Part shown: positions 17,943 to 26,215 of the stretch, in pieces
Numbering within the stretch: position 1 is the stretch's first letter
How the letters are laid out: the number at the start of each line of letters is the position of its first letter
From: Nitrospirota bacterium
Lineage (GTDB): Bacteria > Nitrospirota > Thermodesulfovibrionia > Thermodesulfovibrionales > UBA6898
DNA: 64,000 nucleotides
NCBI GenBank assembly: GCA_021825365.1
Contig: JAKAHR010000015.1
Location: forward strand, 17,509 to 81,508
Reading direction: 5' to 3'
The notes under the pieces: model-generated
What the model saw: only the letters and a program-made list of their open reading frames with translations
What the model was told of the DNA's origin: nothing
Database searches by the model: none
Program-made: the position numbers and the translations under genes

Positions 17943-19087
17943 TCCTCCCCTGGAATGCGGGCCGGCCGAAAGCCCGCAAAGTCCTTGACAGCCTGAAGCA
18001 CAACGGCCGCTCCCCTGCAGAGGTCCTCCTTCATGATAAACTCCTCGCTGGAGTGCACCTTCTGCATGCCTGTCGACAGGTTGAGGGTGGTGATGCCGTG
18101 CTGGTTGTATACATTGGCGTCCGAGCCGCCTCCCGATATCGCGGCAGCAGGCTCGATGCCGCAGCAGCGGAAGACACCCGTCATGAACAAAAAAAACGGG
18201 TCAGCATCGCTGATCCTGAAGGTGCGGTATTCCTCCTGTTCGCCGATATCGATCTTCACCCCCATCCCCTCGCATATCTGACGGGCGGTTGAGAAGATGC
18301 TGTCCCTGGTGCTCCCCAGGGTTTCTGCATCGTGGCTTCTCAGCTCTCCGTGGATAACGGTCTTTGCGGGTACCACATTGGTGGCAGTGCCGCCGCTGAT
18401 GATGCCGATGTTCGCGGTCGTCTTCGGATCGATCCTGCCGTCGGGGATGCCTGATATGATCCGCGCGGCGGCGCGTATCGCACTATTCCCCTTTTCCGGT
18501 TCTATCCCCGCATGTGCGGACTTTCCCGTGATCGTCATCTCGTAGGCAATATGGGTGGGCGCCCCGACGATGATGCTGCCGACCGGGCCGCTGGAATCGA
18601 GCACAAGGGCGTGTCTGCTCTCTATCATCCCCAGATCGAGGTTCCTCGCGCCTTCGAGACCCTTCTCCTCGCCGGAAGAAAGTACGATCTCGAGGTCCCC
18701 ATGGGAGATGCCCTTTTCATTGATCACCTCGAGCGTCTCGATAATCTGGGCGAGGGCGCTCTTGTCATCGGCCCCCAGGACGGTCGGTCCGGTGGACCTG
18801 ATCACACGGTCATCAGACTGGATGACGATGCCACGGGTAGGCTCGACCGTGTCCATATGTCCGCTCAGCATGAGGGGAAGACAGCCGGGGAGGTTCCCCT
18901 GCCTGAGGGCGATGAGGTTGAAAGACCTGCCGTAGTCCTGTCTGACTACGCTGCAGCCGAGCCGCCCCAGCCTTTCCGCAAGGAACGAGCCTATCTCTTC
19001 TTCCGCAAAGGAAGGGGAGTTGATCCTGACGAGTTCGATGAACGTCTGGACGAGGCGTTCTTTATTGATGAGAGACGAGTCTGACAT
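17939..19087 (-). CDS. M20-family metallopeptidase (PepT-like)
   Basis: 382 residues. Metal-ligand motifs of M20 peptidases are present: LSGHMDTVEP, LGADDKSALA and SSGEEKGLEGA, and a final HSSEEFIM. The central dimerisation domain has KSAHAG. It resembles the PepT-like group that removes N-terminal residues from short peptides. The start MSDSSL is taken at 19087; upstream codons lack homology. A -10-like TATACT lies 6 nt before the ATG and there is no SD. Confidence 0.9.
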   Translation of the reverse strand: MSDSSLINKERLVQTFIELVRINSPSFAEEEIGSFLAERLGRLGCSVVRQDYGRSFNLIALRQGNLPGCLPLMLSGHMDTVEPTRGIVIQSDDRVIRSTGPTVLGADDKSALAQIIETLEVINEKGISHGDLEIVLSSGEEKGLEGARNLDLGMIESRHALVLDSSGPVGSIIVGAPTHIAYEMTITGKSAHAGIEPEKGNSAIRAAARIISGIPDGRIDPKTTANIGIISGGTATNVVPAKTVIHGELRSHDAETLGSTRDSIFSTARQICEGMGVKIDIGEQEEYRTFRISDADPFFLFMTGVFRCCGIEPAAAISGGGSDANVYNQHGITTLNLSTGMQKVHSSEEFIMKEDLCRGAAVVLQAVKDFAGFRPARIPGEE

Positions 19088-19093
19088 GGTTAT

Positions 19094-19144
19094 AGTATAT
19101 CTTAATGCTACGGGCGAAGAGGGGGGCGGCCTTTGGGATATAAT
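19094..19144. promoter_or_regulatory. Divergent leaderless-type promoters of the peptidase and hypF
   Basis: In the 64-base gap, TATACT (19094-19099, minus) lies 6 nt before the peptidase ATG. TATAAT (19139-19144, plus) lies 7 nt before the hypF ATG. Neither gene has a Shine-Dalgarno sequence. Both boxes sit where a transcript would start at the initiation codon. Clear -35 hexamers are not seen. Confidence 0.5.
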
Positions 19145-19151
19145 AAGTGAT

Positions 19152-21488
19152 ATGGCGCAGCCGAATTGTCTGAGTCTCTCCATCACGGGCGTAGTCCAGG
19201 GGGTCGGGTTCAGGCCCTTTGTCTATAATCTCGCGCGGGAGCTTTCGGTCCGGGGTTTCATAACCAACACGTCTGATGGGGTGAGCCTCACGATCGAGGG
19301 CGAGAATCTCGACGTATTCCTCGAAAGGCTCCGGAAGGATGCGCCCCCTCTGGCGAAGATACTGACCATCGATATCCAGCCGGCCGCATCCGCCGGGTTT
19401 GTCGATTTCTCTATCAGGGAGAGCAGGGACAGCGGGAGCTTCACCCTGGTCTCGCCGGACGTATCGGTCTGCGAAGACTGCAGCCGCGAGCTCTTCGACA
19501 GGGCGGACCGCCGCTTCCTCTACCCCTTTATCAACTGCACCAACTGCGGTCCGCGGTATTCGATTACGAGGTCCGTGCCGTACGACCGGCAGAATACGAC
19601 GATGGCGGTCTTCACCATGTGCCCGCAGTGTGAGGCGGAGTACCGGGACCCGGTTGACAGGAGGTTTCACGCGCAACCAAACGCATGCGGCCGCTGCGGC
19701 CCCCGTATGATACTCAGTGTCGGCAAGGATGAGATCCGGACTCCTGACCCGGTATTCAGGGCGATAGGCATGCTGAAGGAAGGGCAGGTCCTTGCGGTCA
19801 AGGGATTGGGCGGGTTTCACCTCGCCTGTGAAGCATCGAATAGGGCCGCGGTCAGCCGGCTGAGGGAGCGGAAGCGGAAGAACAACAAACCCTTCGGTCT
19901 CATGGCCCCTGACATCGCCGCCGTGAAGAAGTTCTGTCATGTCACGCGGGATGACGAGGCGCTTCTTTTATCAGGACAGCGGCCGATCGTCCTGATGCAG
20001 AGGCTGATGCAGGATTCACTCGGAGAGGTGGCGCCTGGTAACCGCTGCCTTGGCTTCATGCTGCCGTATGTCCCTCTGCACTATCTGCTCTTCTATCACC
20101 CCGGAGAGGCGGGGGGGCCGTTGCAGGCGCCTCACTTCGATGCCCTGGTGATGACCAGCGGCAATATCTCGGAAGAGCCGATCGTCATCCACAACAGGGA
20201 TGCGGAAGAGCGGCTTGCCGGATTGGCGGACGCATTCCTGTACCATGACCGGGATATCTTCATGAGGGTGGATGATTCCGTGGTACGGCCGACTCCATCA
20301 TCATCCCTGTCTTCCTCAAAGACCTTCTTTATCAGGCGCTCCCGCGGGTATGTGCCGGACCCTGTCCTTCTTCCCGGAGACGGGCCTGATGTCCTCGGCT
20401 GCGGCGCTGATCTCAAGAACACCTTCACCCTGACCCGGGGGCGGTACGCCATCCCGAGTCAGCATATCGGCGACATGGAGAACATCGAGACCCTCCGCTT
20501 TTTCGAGGAGACCCTCCGGAATCTCAAGGCGGTCTATCGGGCGGAGCCTGTCGCCCTTGCCCATGACCTCCACCCCGCGTACCTGTCGACGCGCTGGGCG
20601 TTGGGGCAGGAGGGGATCGAGAAGTTCGGTATCCAGCACCACTATGCGCACATTGCCTCGGTGATGGCTGAGAAGGGGGTCTCCGAAAAGGTGATCGGCG
20701 TGTCCTTCGACGGCACCGGGTATGGAGATGACGGAACGCTCTGGGGAGGCGAGTTCCTCGTGGCTGACCTCGATGGGTTCAGGCGGGCCGGGCATCTGGA
20801 GTATGTTCCCCTCCCCGGCGGAGAATCGGCGATACGCGAGCCGTGGAAGATTGCGGTGAGTTATGTGAAGAGCGCTGCCGGCGACGAGGCGCTGGAGTAT
20901 CTGAGGCCGACGGGACTTGTCGGGCAGTTCGGCCGCGACGCGGTGGATAACGTCATCAGGATCTGCGGGATGCCTGAATTCTCGCCGCTCTCCTGCGGCG
21001 CCGGCCGGCTCTTCGACGCGGTTTCGGCGCTGATCGGCGTCTGCAGGAATAATACCTTTGAGGGCGAGGCCGCGATCAGCCTTGAGTCCCTCGTCCTGGA
21101 CGACCTCGATGACGACTACCCGGTTGACGTGAGTTTCAAGGAGGTGATGGGCATTGATTTCTCGATGACGATCCTCGGCCTGCTCAGCGACATGCGGTCA
21201 GGCGTCAGCCGGGCGGTCATGGCGACGAAGTTCCACAACACCGTCGCCTCGGCTGTGGTGACGGTCGTCCAGAAACTGTCCGCAGTCCATAACATCAGGA
21301 CAGCGGTCCTGTCGGGCGGAGTGTTTCAAAATGCCTTCCTCACGAGGATGGTGATGGACGGGGTTTCGGCAGGGGGGATGAAAGTCCTGGTGAATGAGGT
21401 TGTCCCGTGCAACGACGCTGGCATATCCCTCGGCCAGGCATATATAATGAGAGAAAGGCTGAAGGCGGGGAAGAAGGCAGGGGCGTGA
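19152..21488 (+). CDS. hypF: Hydrogenase maturation carbamoyltransferase HypF
   Basis: 778 residues in the HypF order: acylphosphatase domain (GVVQGVGFRPFVYNLA), two zinc-finger motifs (CEDCSRE with CTNCGPR; CPQCEAEY with CGRCGP), YrdC-like domain, and a Kae1-like domain with HHYAHIASVM. HypF makes the thiocarbamate on HypE that becomes the cyanide ligands of [NiFe]-hydrogenases. ATG 19152 is chosen because the acylphosphatase domain begins there. It overlaps hypD. hypC and hypE are not next to it. Confidence 0.97.
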   Translation: MAQPNCLSLSITGVVQGVGFRPFVYNLARELSVRGFITNTSDGVSLTIEGENLDVFLERLRKDAPPLAKILTIDIQPAASAGFVDFSIRESRDSGSFTLVSPDVSVCEDCSRELFDRADRRFLYPFINCTNCGPRYSITRSVPYDRQNTTMAVFTMCPQCEAEYRDPVDRRFHAQPNACGRCGPRMILSVGKDEIRTPDPVFRAIGMLKEGQVLAVKGLGGFHLACEASNRAAVSRLRERKRKNNKPFGLMAPDIAAVKKFCHVTRDDEALLLSGQRPIVLMQRLMQDSLGEVAPGNRCLGFMLPYVPLHYLLFYHPGEAGGPLQAPHFDALVMTSGNISEEPIVIHNRDAEERLAGLADAFLYHDRDIFMRVDDSVVRPTPSSSLSSSKTFFIRRSRGYVPDPVLLPGDGPDVLGCGADLKNTFTLTRGRYAIPSQHIGDMENIETLRFFEETLRNLKAVYRAEPVALAHDLHPAYLSTRWALGQEGIEKFGIQHHYAHIASVMAEKGVSEKVIGVSFDGTGYGDDGTLWGGEFLVADLDGFRRAGHLEYVPLPGGESAIREPWKIAVSYVKSAAGDEALEYLRPTGLVGQFGRDAVDNVIRICGMPEFSPLSCGAGRLFDAVSALIGVCRNNTFEGEAAISLESLVLDDLDDDYPVDVSFKEVMGIDFSMTILGLLSDMRSGVSRAVMATKFHNTVASAVVTVVQKLSAVHNIRTAVLSGGVFQNAFLTRMVMDGVSAGGMKVLVNEVVPCNDAGISLGQAYIMRERLKAGKKAGA

Positions 21489-22558
21489 AGGATACGATCC
21501 GGAGGATACACGAGCTTACCGCATCCCTCAACAGGCAGGTGCGGTTCATGGAGGTCTGCGGCACCCACACGGTGGCGATATTCAGGCACGGCCTCCGCAC
21601 GATCCTGCCGGAGGAGATCAGGCTTCTGAGCGGGCCGGGCTGCCCTGTCTGCGTCACGGCTGTCACGGATGTGGAGACGGCGATCGCCCTGACCCGCTTC
21701 GGGGATATCATCCTCACGACATTCGGCGACATGATGCGCGTGCCGGGGACGAAAAGGTCCCTCTTCGACGCAAAGGCTGAAGGCGGCGATATCCGGATCG
21801 TCTATTCCCCTCTAGACTCCCTCGCAATCGCCTCAGCCAATCCCGAAAAGAAGGTCGTCTTCTTCGCGACCGGTTTTGAGACTACGTCCCCCTCCGTAGC
21901 CGGGACTCTCGTGGAGGCTGACCGGAGAGGCATCTCCAATTTCTATATCTACCCGGTCCACAAGACCGTGCCGCCCGCCCTGAAGGCGCTCCTCGACTCG
22001 GGAGAGGTGATGGTCGACGGATTCATCCTCCCCGGGCATGTGAGCACGGTCATCGGGGCGCGGCCCTATGCCTTCATCCCGTCGCTCTACCACAAGCCGT
22101 CCGTCATCACCGGTTTCGATGCAGGGGACATCCTCTCGGGGATCAGGATGCTCCTGGAGCAGATGGCGGCCGGGGTCGCCTCAGTTCAGATCCAGTATTC
22201 CCGCGTGGTGAGGGAGGAAGGAAACCCCAGGGCGGTCGCGGTGCTTGAGGAGTTCTTCGAACAGGAGGATGCCGAATGGCGGGGCATTGGCGTGATCCCC
22301 GGAAGCGGCCTCAGGCTCCGGGAGAAATACCGTCACCGTGACATACGGTCAGTATACAATCCGCAGATCGCCCGGATCCCCGAGACGACCGCATGCTCCT
22401 GCGGCGATGTGCTCAAGGGCGTGAAGACCCCCCCTGAGTGCAAGCTCTTCGGCAAGGGGTGTACTCCTGATCATCCTGTCGGGCCCTGCATGGTCAGCGC
22501 CGAGGGAAGTTGCTCCGCCTTCTACAAGTACCAGGCTGTTCCGGGAATCAGGCTGTAG
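21485..22558 (+). CDS. hypD: Hydrogenase formation protein HypD
   Basis: 357 residues with all key HypD features: FMEVCGTHTVAIFRHGLR, GPGCPVCVT, and the C-terminal iron-sulfur cysteine cluster (CSCGDVL ... CKLFGKGCTP ... CMVSAEGSC). With HypC it assembles the Fe(CN)2CO unit. GTG start overlaps the hypF stop (GTGA). The gene downstream is on the other strand, so the operon ends here without hypC or hypE. Confidence 0.97.
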   Translation: MKDTIRRIHELTASLNRQVRFMEVCGTHTVAIFRHGLRTILPEEIRLLSGPGCPVCVTAVTDVETAIALTRFGDIILTTFGDMMRVPGTKRSLFDAKAEGGDIRIVYSPLDSLAIASANPEKKVVFFATGFETTSPSVAGTLVEADRRGISNFYIYPVHKTVPPALKALLDSGEVMVDGFILPGHVSTVIGARPYAFIPSLYHKPSVITGFDAGDILSGIRMLLEQMAAGVASVQIQYSRVVREEGNPRAVAVLEEFFEQEDAEWRGIGVIPGSGLRLREKYRHRDIRSVYNPQIARIPETTACSCGDVLKGVKTPPECKLFGKGCTPDHPVGPCMVSAEGSCSAFYKYQAVPGIRL

Positions 22559-22608
22559 ACAGCCGGTAAGCAGACGCGTCGTTCCGCGTGGAAAGCTAGA
22601 GGGGGGGA

Positions 22609-23703
22609 TTATCCCGCTGCCGCCAGATCGGGGAATGATTCGGCAACGGTCTTGTGGGCTATCTTTCCGTCATGGGTATTCAGTCCGCTCCGGATGACCG
22701 CATCTTCCCTCAGCGCCTTTTCGATTCCCATGCCGGCCAGGGCCTTGACGTAGGGAAGGGTGACGTTGGTGAGAGCCATCGTCGAGGTGCGGGGATAGGC
22801 GCCGGGCATGTTGGCGACAGCGTAATGGATGATGCCGTCGACAGTATAGATCGGGTCGTCATGCGTCGTCGGTCTCGACGTCTCGACGCATCCGCCCTGG
22901 TCGACGGCAATATCGATGATAACGCTTCCCTTCCTCATGGTGCCGAGCATCTCGCGGCTGATCAGTACAGGCGTCCTTCCCCCCGGGATGAGGACGGCGC
23001 AGATGACGATGTCGGCATCCCTGATCTCGGCAGTGATCGCGTGGGCGGTGGAGGTCATCGTCCTCACCCGCCCACGGAAGAGCTCGTCCAGCTTCTGGAG
23101 ACGGTCGATCGTCTTGTTGATCACCACCGTCTCCATGCCGAGGCCGAGGCAGACCCTGGCCGCGTTCAGGCCGACGATGCCGCCGCCGAGGATGACCGCC
23201 TTTGCCGGGGGCACGCCCGCGACGCCGGTTGCAAGCAGTCCTTCTCCGCCGTGCATCCGCTGCAGGTAGTATGCGGCCATAATCGGCGCCATCCTGCCGG
23301 CTATCTCGCTCATCGGAGCCAGGAGGGGAAGGGTCCCGTCCTTTTCGATCGTCTCATACCCTATGGCGGTAACGCGGGCGTCAAGGAGAAAACGGGCGAG
23401 GTCCCGGTTGGGGGCAAGATGCAGATACGTGAAGAGGGTCTGTCCGTGCCTGAAGAGGCTGAACTCCTCCGGCAGGGGTTCCTTCACCTTTACGAGCAGT
23501 TCTGATGACCTGAAGACCGCATCCCTGTCGACGATGTCGGCATCCGCATCGAGGTACTCGTCGTCGGAAAAACCGCTCCCCAGTCCCGCTCCGGCCTCGA
23601 CGAGAACGGTATGCCCCTCGGCCTTGAGGTCGCTGACCCCGGCAGGGACGACCCCGACCCGGTACTCCTCCCTCTTCACCTCACGGGGCACACCGATGAC
23701 CAT
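22609..23703 (-). CDS. ald: Alanine dehydrogenase
   Basis: 364 residues, with the AlaDH/PNT N-terminal motif MVIGVPREVKREEYRVG, Lys/His substrate residues (VKVKEPLPEE; FTYLHLAP) and the Rossmann NAD site VILGGGIVGLNAA; C-terminal DQGGCVETSRPTTH. It interconverts alanine and pyruvate plus ammonia. It starts 2 bases after the stop of the host-attachment-type gene, so the two are in one operon. Confidence 0.95.
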   Translation of the reverse strand: MVIGVPREVKREEYRVGVVPAGVSDLKAEGHTVLVEAGAGLGSGFSDDEYLDADADIVDRDAVFRSSELLVKVKEPLPEEFSLFRHGQTLFTYLHLAPNRDLARFLLDARVTAIGYETIEKDGTLPLLAPMSEIAGRMAPIMAAYYLQRMHGGEGLLATGVAGVPPAKAVILGGGIVGLNAARVCLGLGMETVVINKTIDRLQKLDELFRGRVRTMTSTAHAITAEIRDADIVICAVLIPGGRTPVLISREMLGTMRKGSVIIDIAVDQGGCVETSRPTTHDDPIYTVDGIIHYAVANMPGAYPRTSTMALTNVTLPYVKALAGMGIEKALREDAVIRSGLNTHDGKIAHKTVAESFPDLAAAG

Positions 23704-23705
23704 CT

Positions 23706-24146
23706 TTATGCAAACCGTTCCAGCAGTTCCGGCGCCTTCGTCTTCGTGAGGTTGGAGGTTATATTCTTGATGAGCTTTGCCTTTACGTCCGGATTGAGGC
23801 TATCAAGCACCTGTCCGTGTATCTTCTTCTCGGCAGCAAGGTACCAGCCGGGATAGCCTTCCTGCGCTATGATGGCGTTGATATCGCCGGCGATGAGTTT
23901 CACGACCTTCTTCTGCATCTCCATTTCCATATTGTGGGGTTCCCCGTATCCTTTCGCAGCCCCATGCCTGCCGCCTCCCATGCCGAACCTGCCCGCGGTG
24001 TCGGTCAGCTTTTCCGCAAATCTGCCGTGTGCCTCGATCGAATCATAACTTTCGATCAATTCCATGCGGGGGCTCTCCAAAGGGTTCTTCACAATACGGT
24101 ACGCCCGGAAGTGTCCAAGGTCTGCCACGATGATGATCTTTCCCAT
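23706..24146 (-). CDS. Host attachment family (baeRF-like) protein
   Basis: 146 residues. IIIVADLGHFRAYRI at the N-terminus and the following Arg/Glu-rich linker match the family annotated as protein required for attachment to host cells, an archaeo-eukaryotic release-factor-like fold found widely in free-living bacteria. Despite the name, the function is unclear. The start at 24146 has SD AAGGA 6 nt upstream. First gene of a two-gene operon with ald. Confidence 0.75.
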   Translation of the reverse strand: MGKIIIVADLGHFRAYRIVKNPLESPRMELIESYDSIEAHGRFAEKLTDTAGRFGMGGGRHGAAKGYGEPHNMEMEMQKKVVKLIAGDINAIIAQEGYPGWYLAAEKKIHGQVLDSLNPDVKAKLIKNITSNLTKTKAPELLERFA

Positions 24147-24270
24147 GGTAATTCCTTTCTCCACCGATGTCGTTCGCTTCTCTTGCTTCCATTATATCGC
24201 TGAAAAAAGTAAATGCGAGCGGCATGTCCGGCGGTCCTGCGAAGACGGTAAACTTTTGCCCTTGTGATGC

Positions 24271-24276
24271 TACAAT
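24271..24276 (+). promoter_or_regulatory. -10 box directly before ftsH
   Basis: TACAAT lies 6 nt before the ftsH ATG and no SD is visible in the spacer (GTAACC). A transcript from it would be leaderless or nearly so. Confidence 0.45.
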
Positions 24277-24282
24277 GTAACC

Positions 24283-26175
24283 ATGGCTGATAAAGAGGGT
24301 CTGGCGGACAAGTTCAGGAACCCGCAGTGGAGGGCGGTGATCATCGCCGTGCTCGCCATGATCGCGATCGCCCTGTGGATGCAGCATCTGGTCCCCGGCG
24401 GGCCGTCGGTATATGAAATCCCCTATAGTCAGTTCATCGATCAGGTGAATGCCTCGAATGTCAGGACCGTTTCCCTCGCGAAGCTCCGGGTGAGCGGAGT
24501 CTTTATCAATCCCGTCACCATGCCCGTCCCCGGCGAGGGCAAACCCGTTTCCGTTCAGGTCTTCAGGACGTATCTGCCCTCCTTCCAGGGGGAGTCGCTC
24601 CTTGCGCTTCTGCAACAGAAAAAGGTAGCCATCACCGTCGAGCCGACTGACGAGAGATCCCCTTTCTGGCAGTTCGTCTTCGGTCTTCTCCCGTGGGTGC
24701 TTATCATCGGCGTCTGGATGTTCGTCATGAGACGTGCGCAGCACCAGATACAGGGCGGGGCAGGCGGCCTCTTCACCTTCGGGGCGAGCAAGGCGAAGCT
24801 CTTTGACGCCAAGAAGCCGGGCGTCACCTTCAAGGACGTCGCCGGCATGGCGAGCGTGAAGGTCGAGCTGAGGGAGACGATCGAATACCTCAAGGAGCCG
24901 GCGCGCTTTGCGAGGCTCGGCGCCAAGGTACCCAAGGGAGTGCTCCTTATCGGGCCTCCGGGCACCGGCAAGACGCTTCTTGCCCGGGCGACCGCGGGCG
25001 AGGCGGATGTGCCCTTTTACAGCATCAGCGCGTCGGAGTTCATCGAGATGTTCGTCGGCGTCGGCGCCTCCCGGGTGAGGGACATGTTCCAGAAGGCGAA
25101 GGCCTCGCACCCGAGCATCATCTTCATCGATGAGATCGATTCCGTCGGACGCACCCGGGGGGCGGGCCTCGGGGGAGGGCATGACGAGCGTGAACAGACC
25201 CTCAACCAGCTTTTGAGCGAGATGGACGGGTTCGATCCCCATGAAGAGGTGATCGTTATGGCTGCCACGAACAGGCCGGATGTCCTCGATCCCGCGCTCC
25301 TCAGGCCGGGAAGGTTCGACAGGCATATTGTCATCGACCGGCCGGGATGGAAGGAGCGGAGGGCGATTCTCGATATTCACGTAAGGACCAAGATACTCTC
25401 CGATGATGTTGATCTGGATGTTCTTGCAAAGGGCACTCCCGGCATGACGGGCGCTGACCTTGAAAACCTCGCGAACGAGGCGGCCCTTGTCGCCCTGAGA
25501 AAGAACAGGGACAGGATCATGATGAGCGACTTCGAGGAGGCGCGGGACGTTATCCTGATGGGCGCCGAGCGGGAGGATACGATCAGCGAGACGGAGAAGA
25601 AGATCACCGCGTACCACGAGGCGGGCCACACGCTGGTGGCATGGCTGCTGCCGGGCACGGACCCGATCTACAAGGTGAGCATCATCCCCCGGGGCGTGGC
25701 GATGGGGGTCACCCAGCTTCTCCCGGAAGAGGACAGGCATTATTATCCGAAGTCCTACCTCGTCAACAGGCTGTGCGTCGCCCTGGGCGGGAGGAACGCG
25801 GAGGCGGTTGCCTTCAATGACGTGAGCAGCGGGGCGCAGAACGATCTGAAGGAGGCGACCTCGCTTGCTGAAAAGATGGTGGCCCAGTGGGGCATGAACG
25901 ACAGCATCGGCCCGCTCAGCCTCGGCAGGGGCGAGGAGCATCCGTTCCTCGGCAGGGAACTGGCGCAGCCCCGCCGGTACAGCGAAGAGATGGCCTGGCT
26001 CATGGACCAGGAGATACAGAAGCTCATCCTGGACGCTGAAAAGAAGACACGGGAGCTGCTTACCGAAAACCGCGGGGCCCTCGACCGGCTTGCCGCTGCG
26101 CTGATCGAGGAGGAGAGCCTCGGCAAAGACGACATCAGCCGGATCATCGGTGAGATACGGGAGAAGAAGGTCTGA
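24283..26175 (+). CDS. ftsH: ATP-dependent zinc metalloprotease FtsH
   Basis: 630 residues: TM helix near 18-38, a periplasmic domain of about 90 residues, second TM helix near 128-150, AAA domain with Walker A GPPGTGKT near 225, Walker B IIFIDEID near 280 and the second region of homology ATNRPDVLDPALLRPGR, then an M41 peptidase domain with HEAGH near 445. It degrades unneeded membrane and some cytosolic proteins. The gene stands alone and has no SD. Its stop codon shares bases with a terminator for the opposite strand. Confidence 0.97.
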   Translation: MADKEGLADKFRNPQWRAVIIAVLAMIAIALWMQHLVPGGPSVYEIPYSQFIDQVNASNVRTVSLAKLRVSGVFINPVTMPVPGEGKPVSVQVFRTYLPSFQGESLLALLQQKKVAITVEPTDERSPFWQFVFGLLPWVLIIGVWMFVMRRAQHQIQGGAGGLFTFGASKAKLFDAKKPGVTFKDVAGMASVKVELRETIEYLKEPARFARLGAKVPKGVLLIGPPGTGKTLLARATAGEADVPFYSISASEFIEMFVGVGASRVRDMFQKAKASHPSIIFIDEIDSVGRTRGAGLGGGHDEREQTLNQLLSEMDGFDPHEEVIVMAATNRPDVLDPALLRPGRFDRHIVIDRPGWKERRAILDIHVRTKILSDDVDLDVLAKGTPGMTGADLENLANEAALVALRKNRDRIMMSDFEEARDVILMGAEREDTISETEKKITAYHEAGHTLVAWLLPGTDPIYKVSIIPRGVAMGVTQLLPEEDRHYYPKSYLVNRLCVALGGRNAEAVAFNDVSSGAQNDLKEATSLAEKMVAQWGMNDSIGPLSLGRGEEHPFLGRELAQPRRYSEEMAWLMDQEIQKLILDAEKKTRELLTENRGALDRLAAALIEEESLGKDDISRIIGEIREKKV

Positions 26176-26205
26176 AAAAAGGGGGAGGGGCGAGGCCCCT
26201 CCCCC
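26175..26205 (-). terminator. Rho-independent terminator of the porin gene
   Basis: GGGGGAGGGGC pairs with GCCCCTCCCCC around a 3-base loop. Read on the minus strand the hairpin is followed by six T residues (26180-26175), and it lies 11 bases after the porin stop. On the plus strand no T-run follows, so it may act only weakly for ftsH. Confidence 0.85.
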
Positions 26206-26215
26206 GGGAGAATGA

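Noticed and set aside
24043..25941. 632-codon ORF antisense to ftsH
   Set aside because: It lies opposite a highly conserved gene, has no recognisable domain and is a GC-rich shadow frame.
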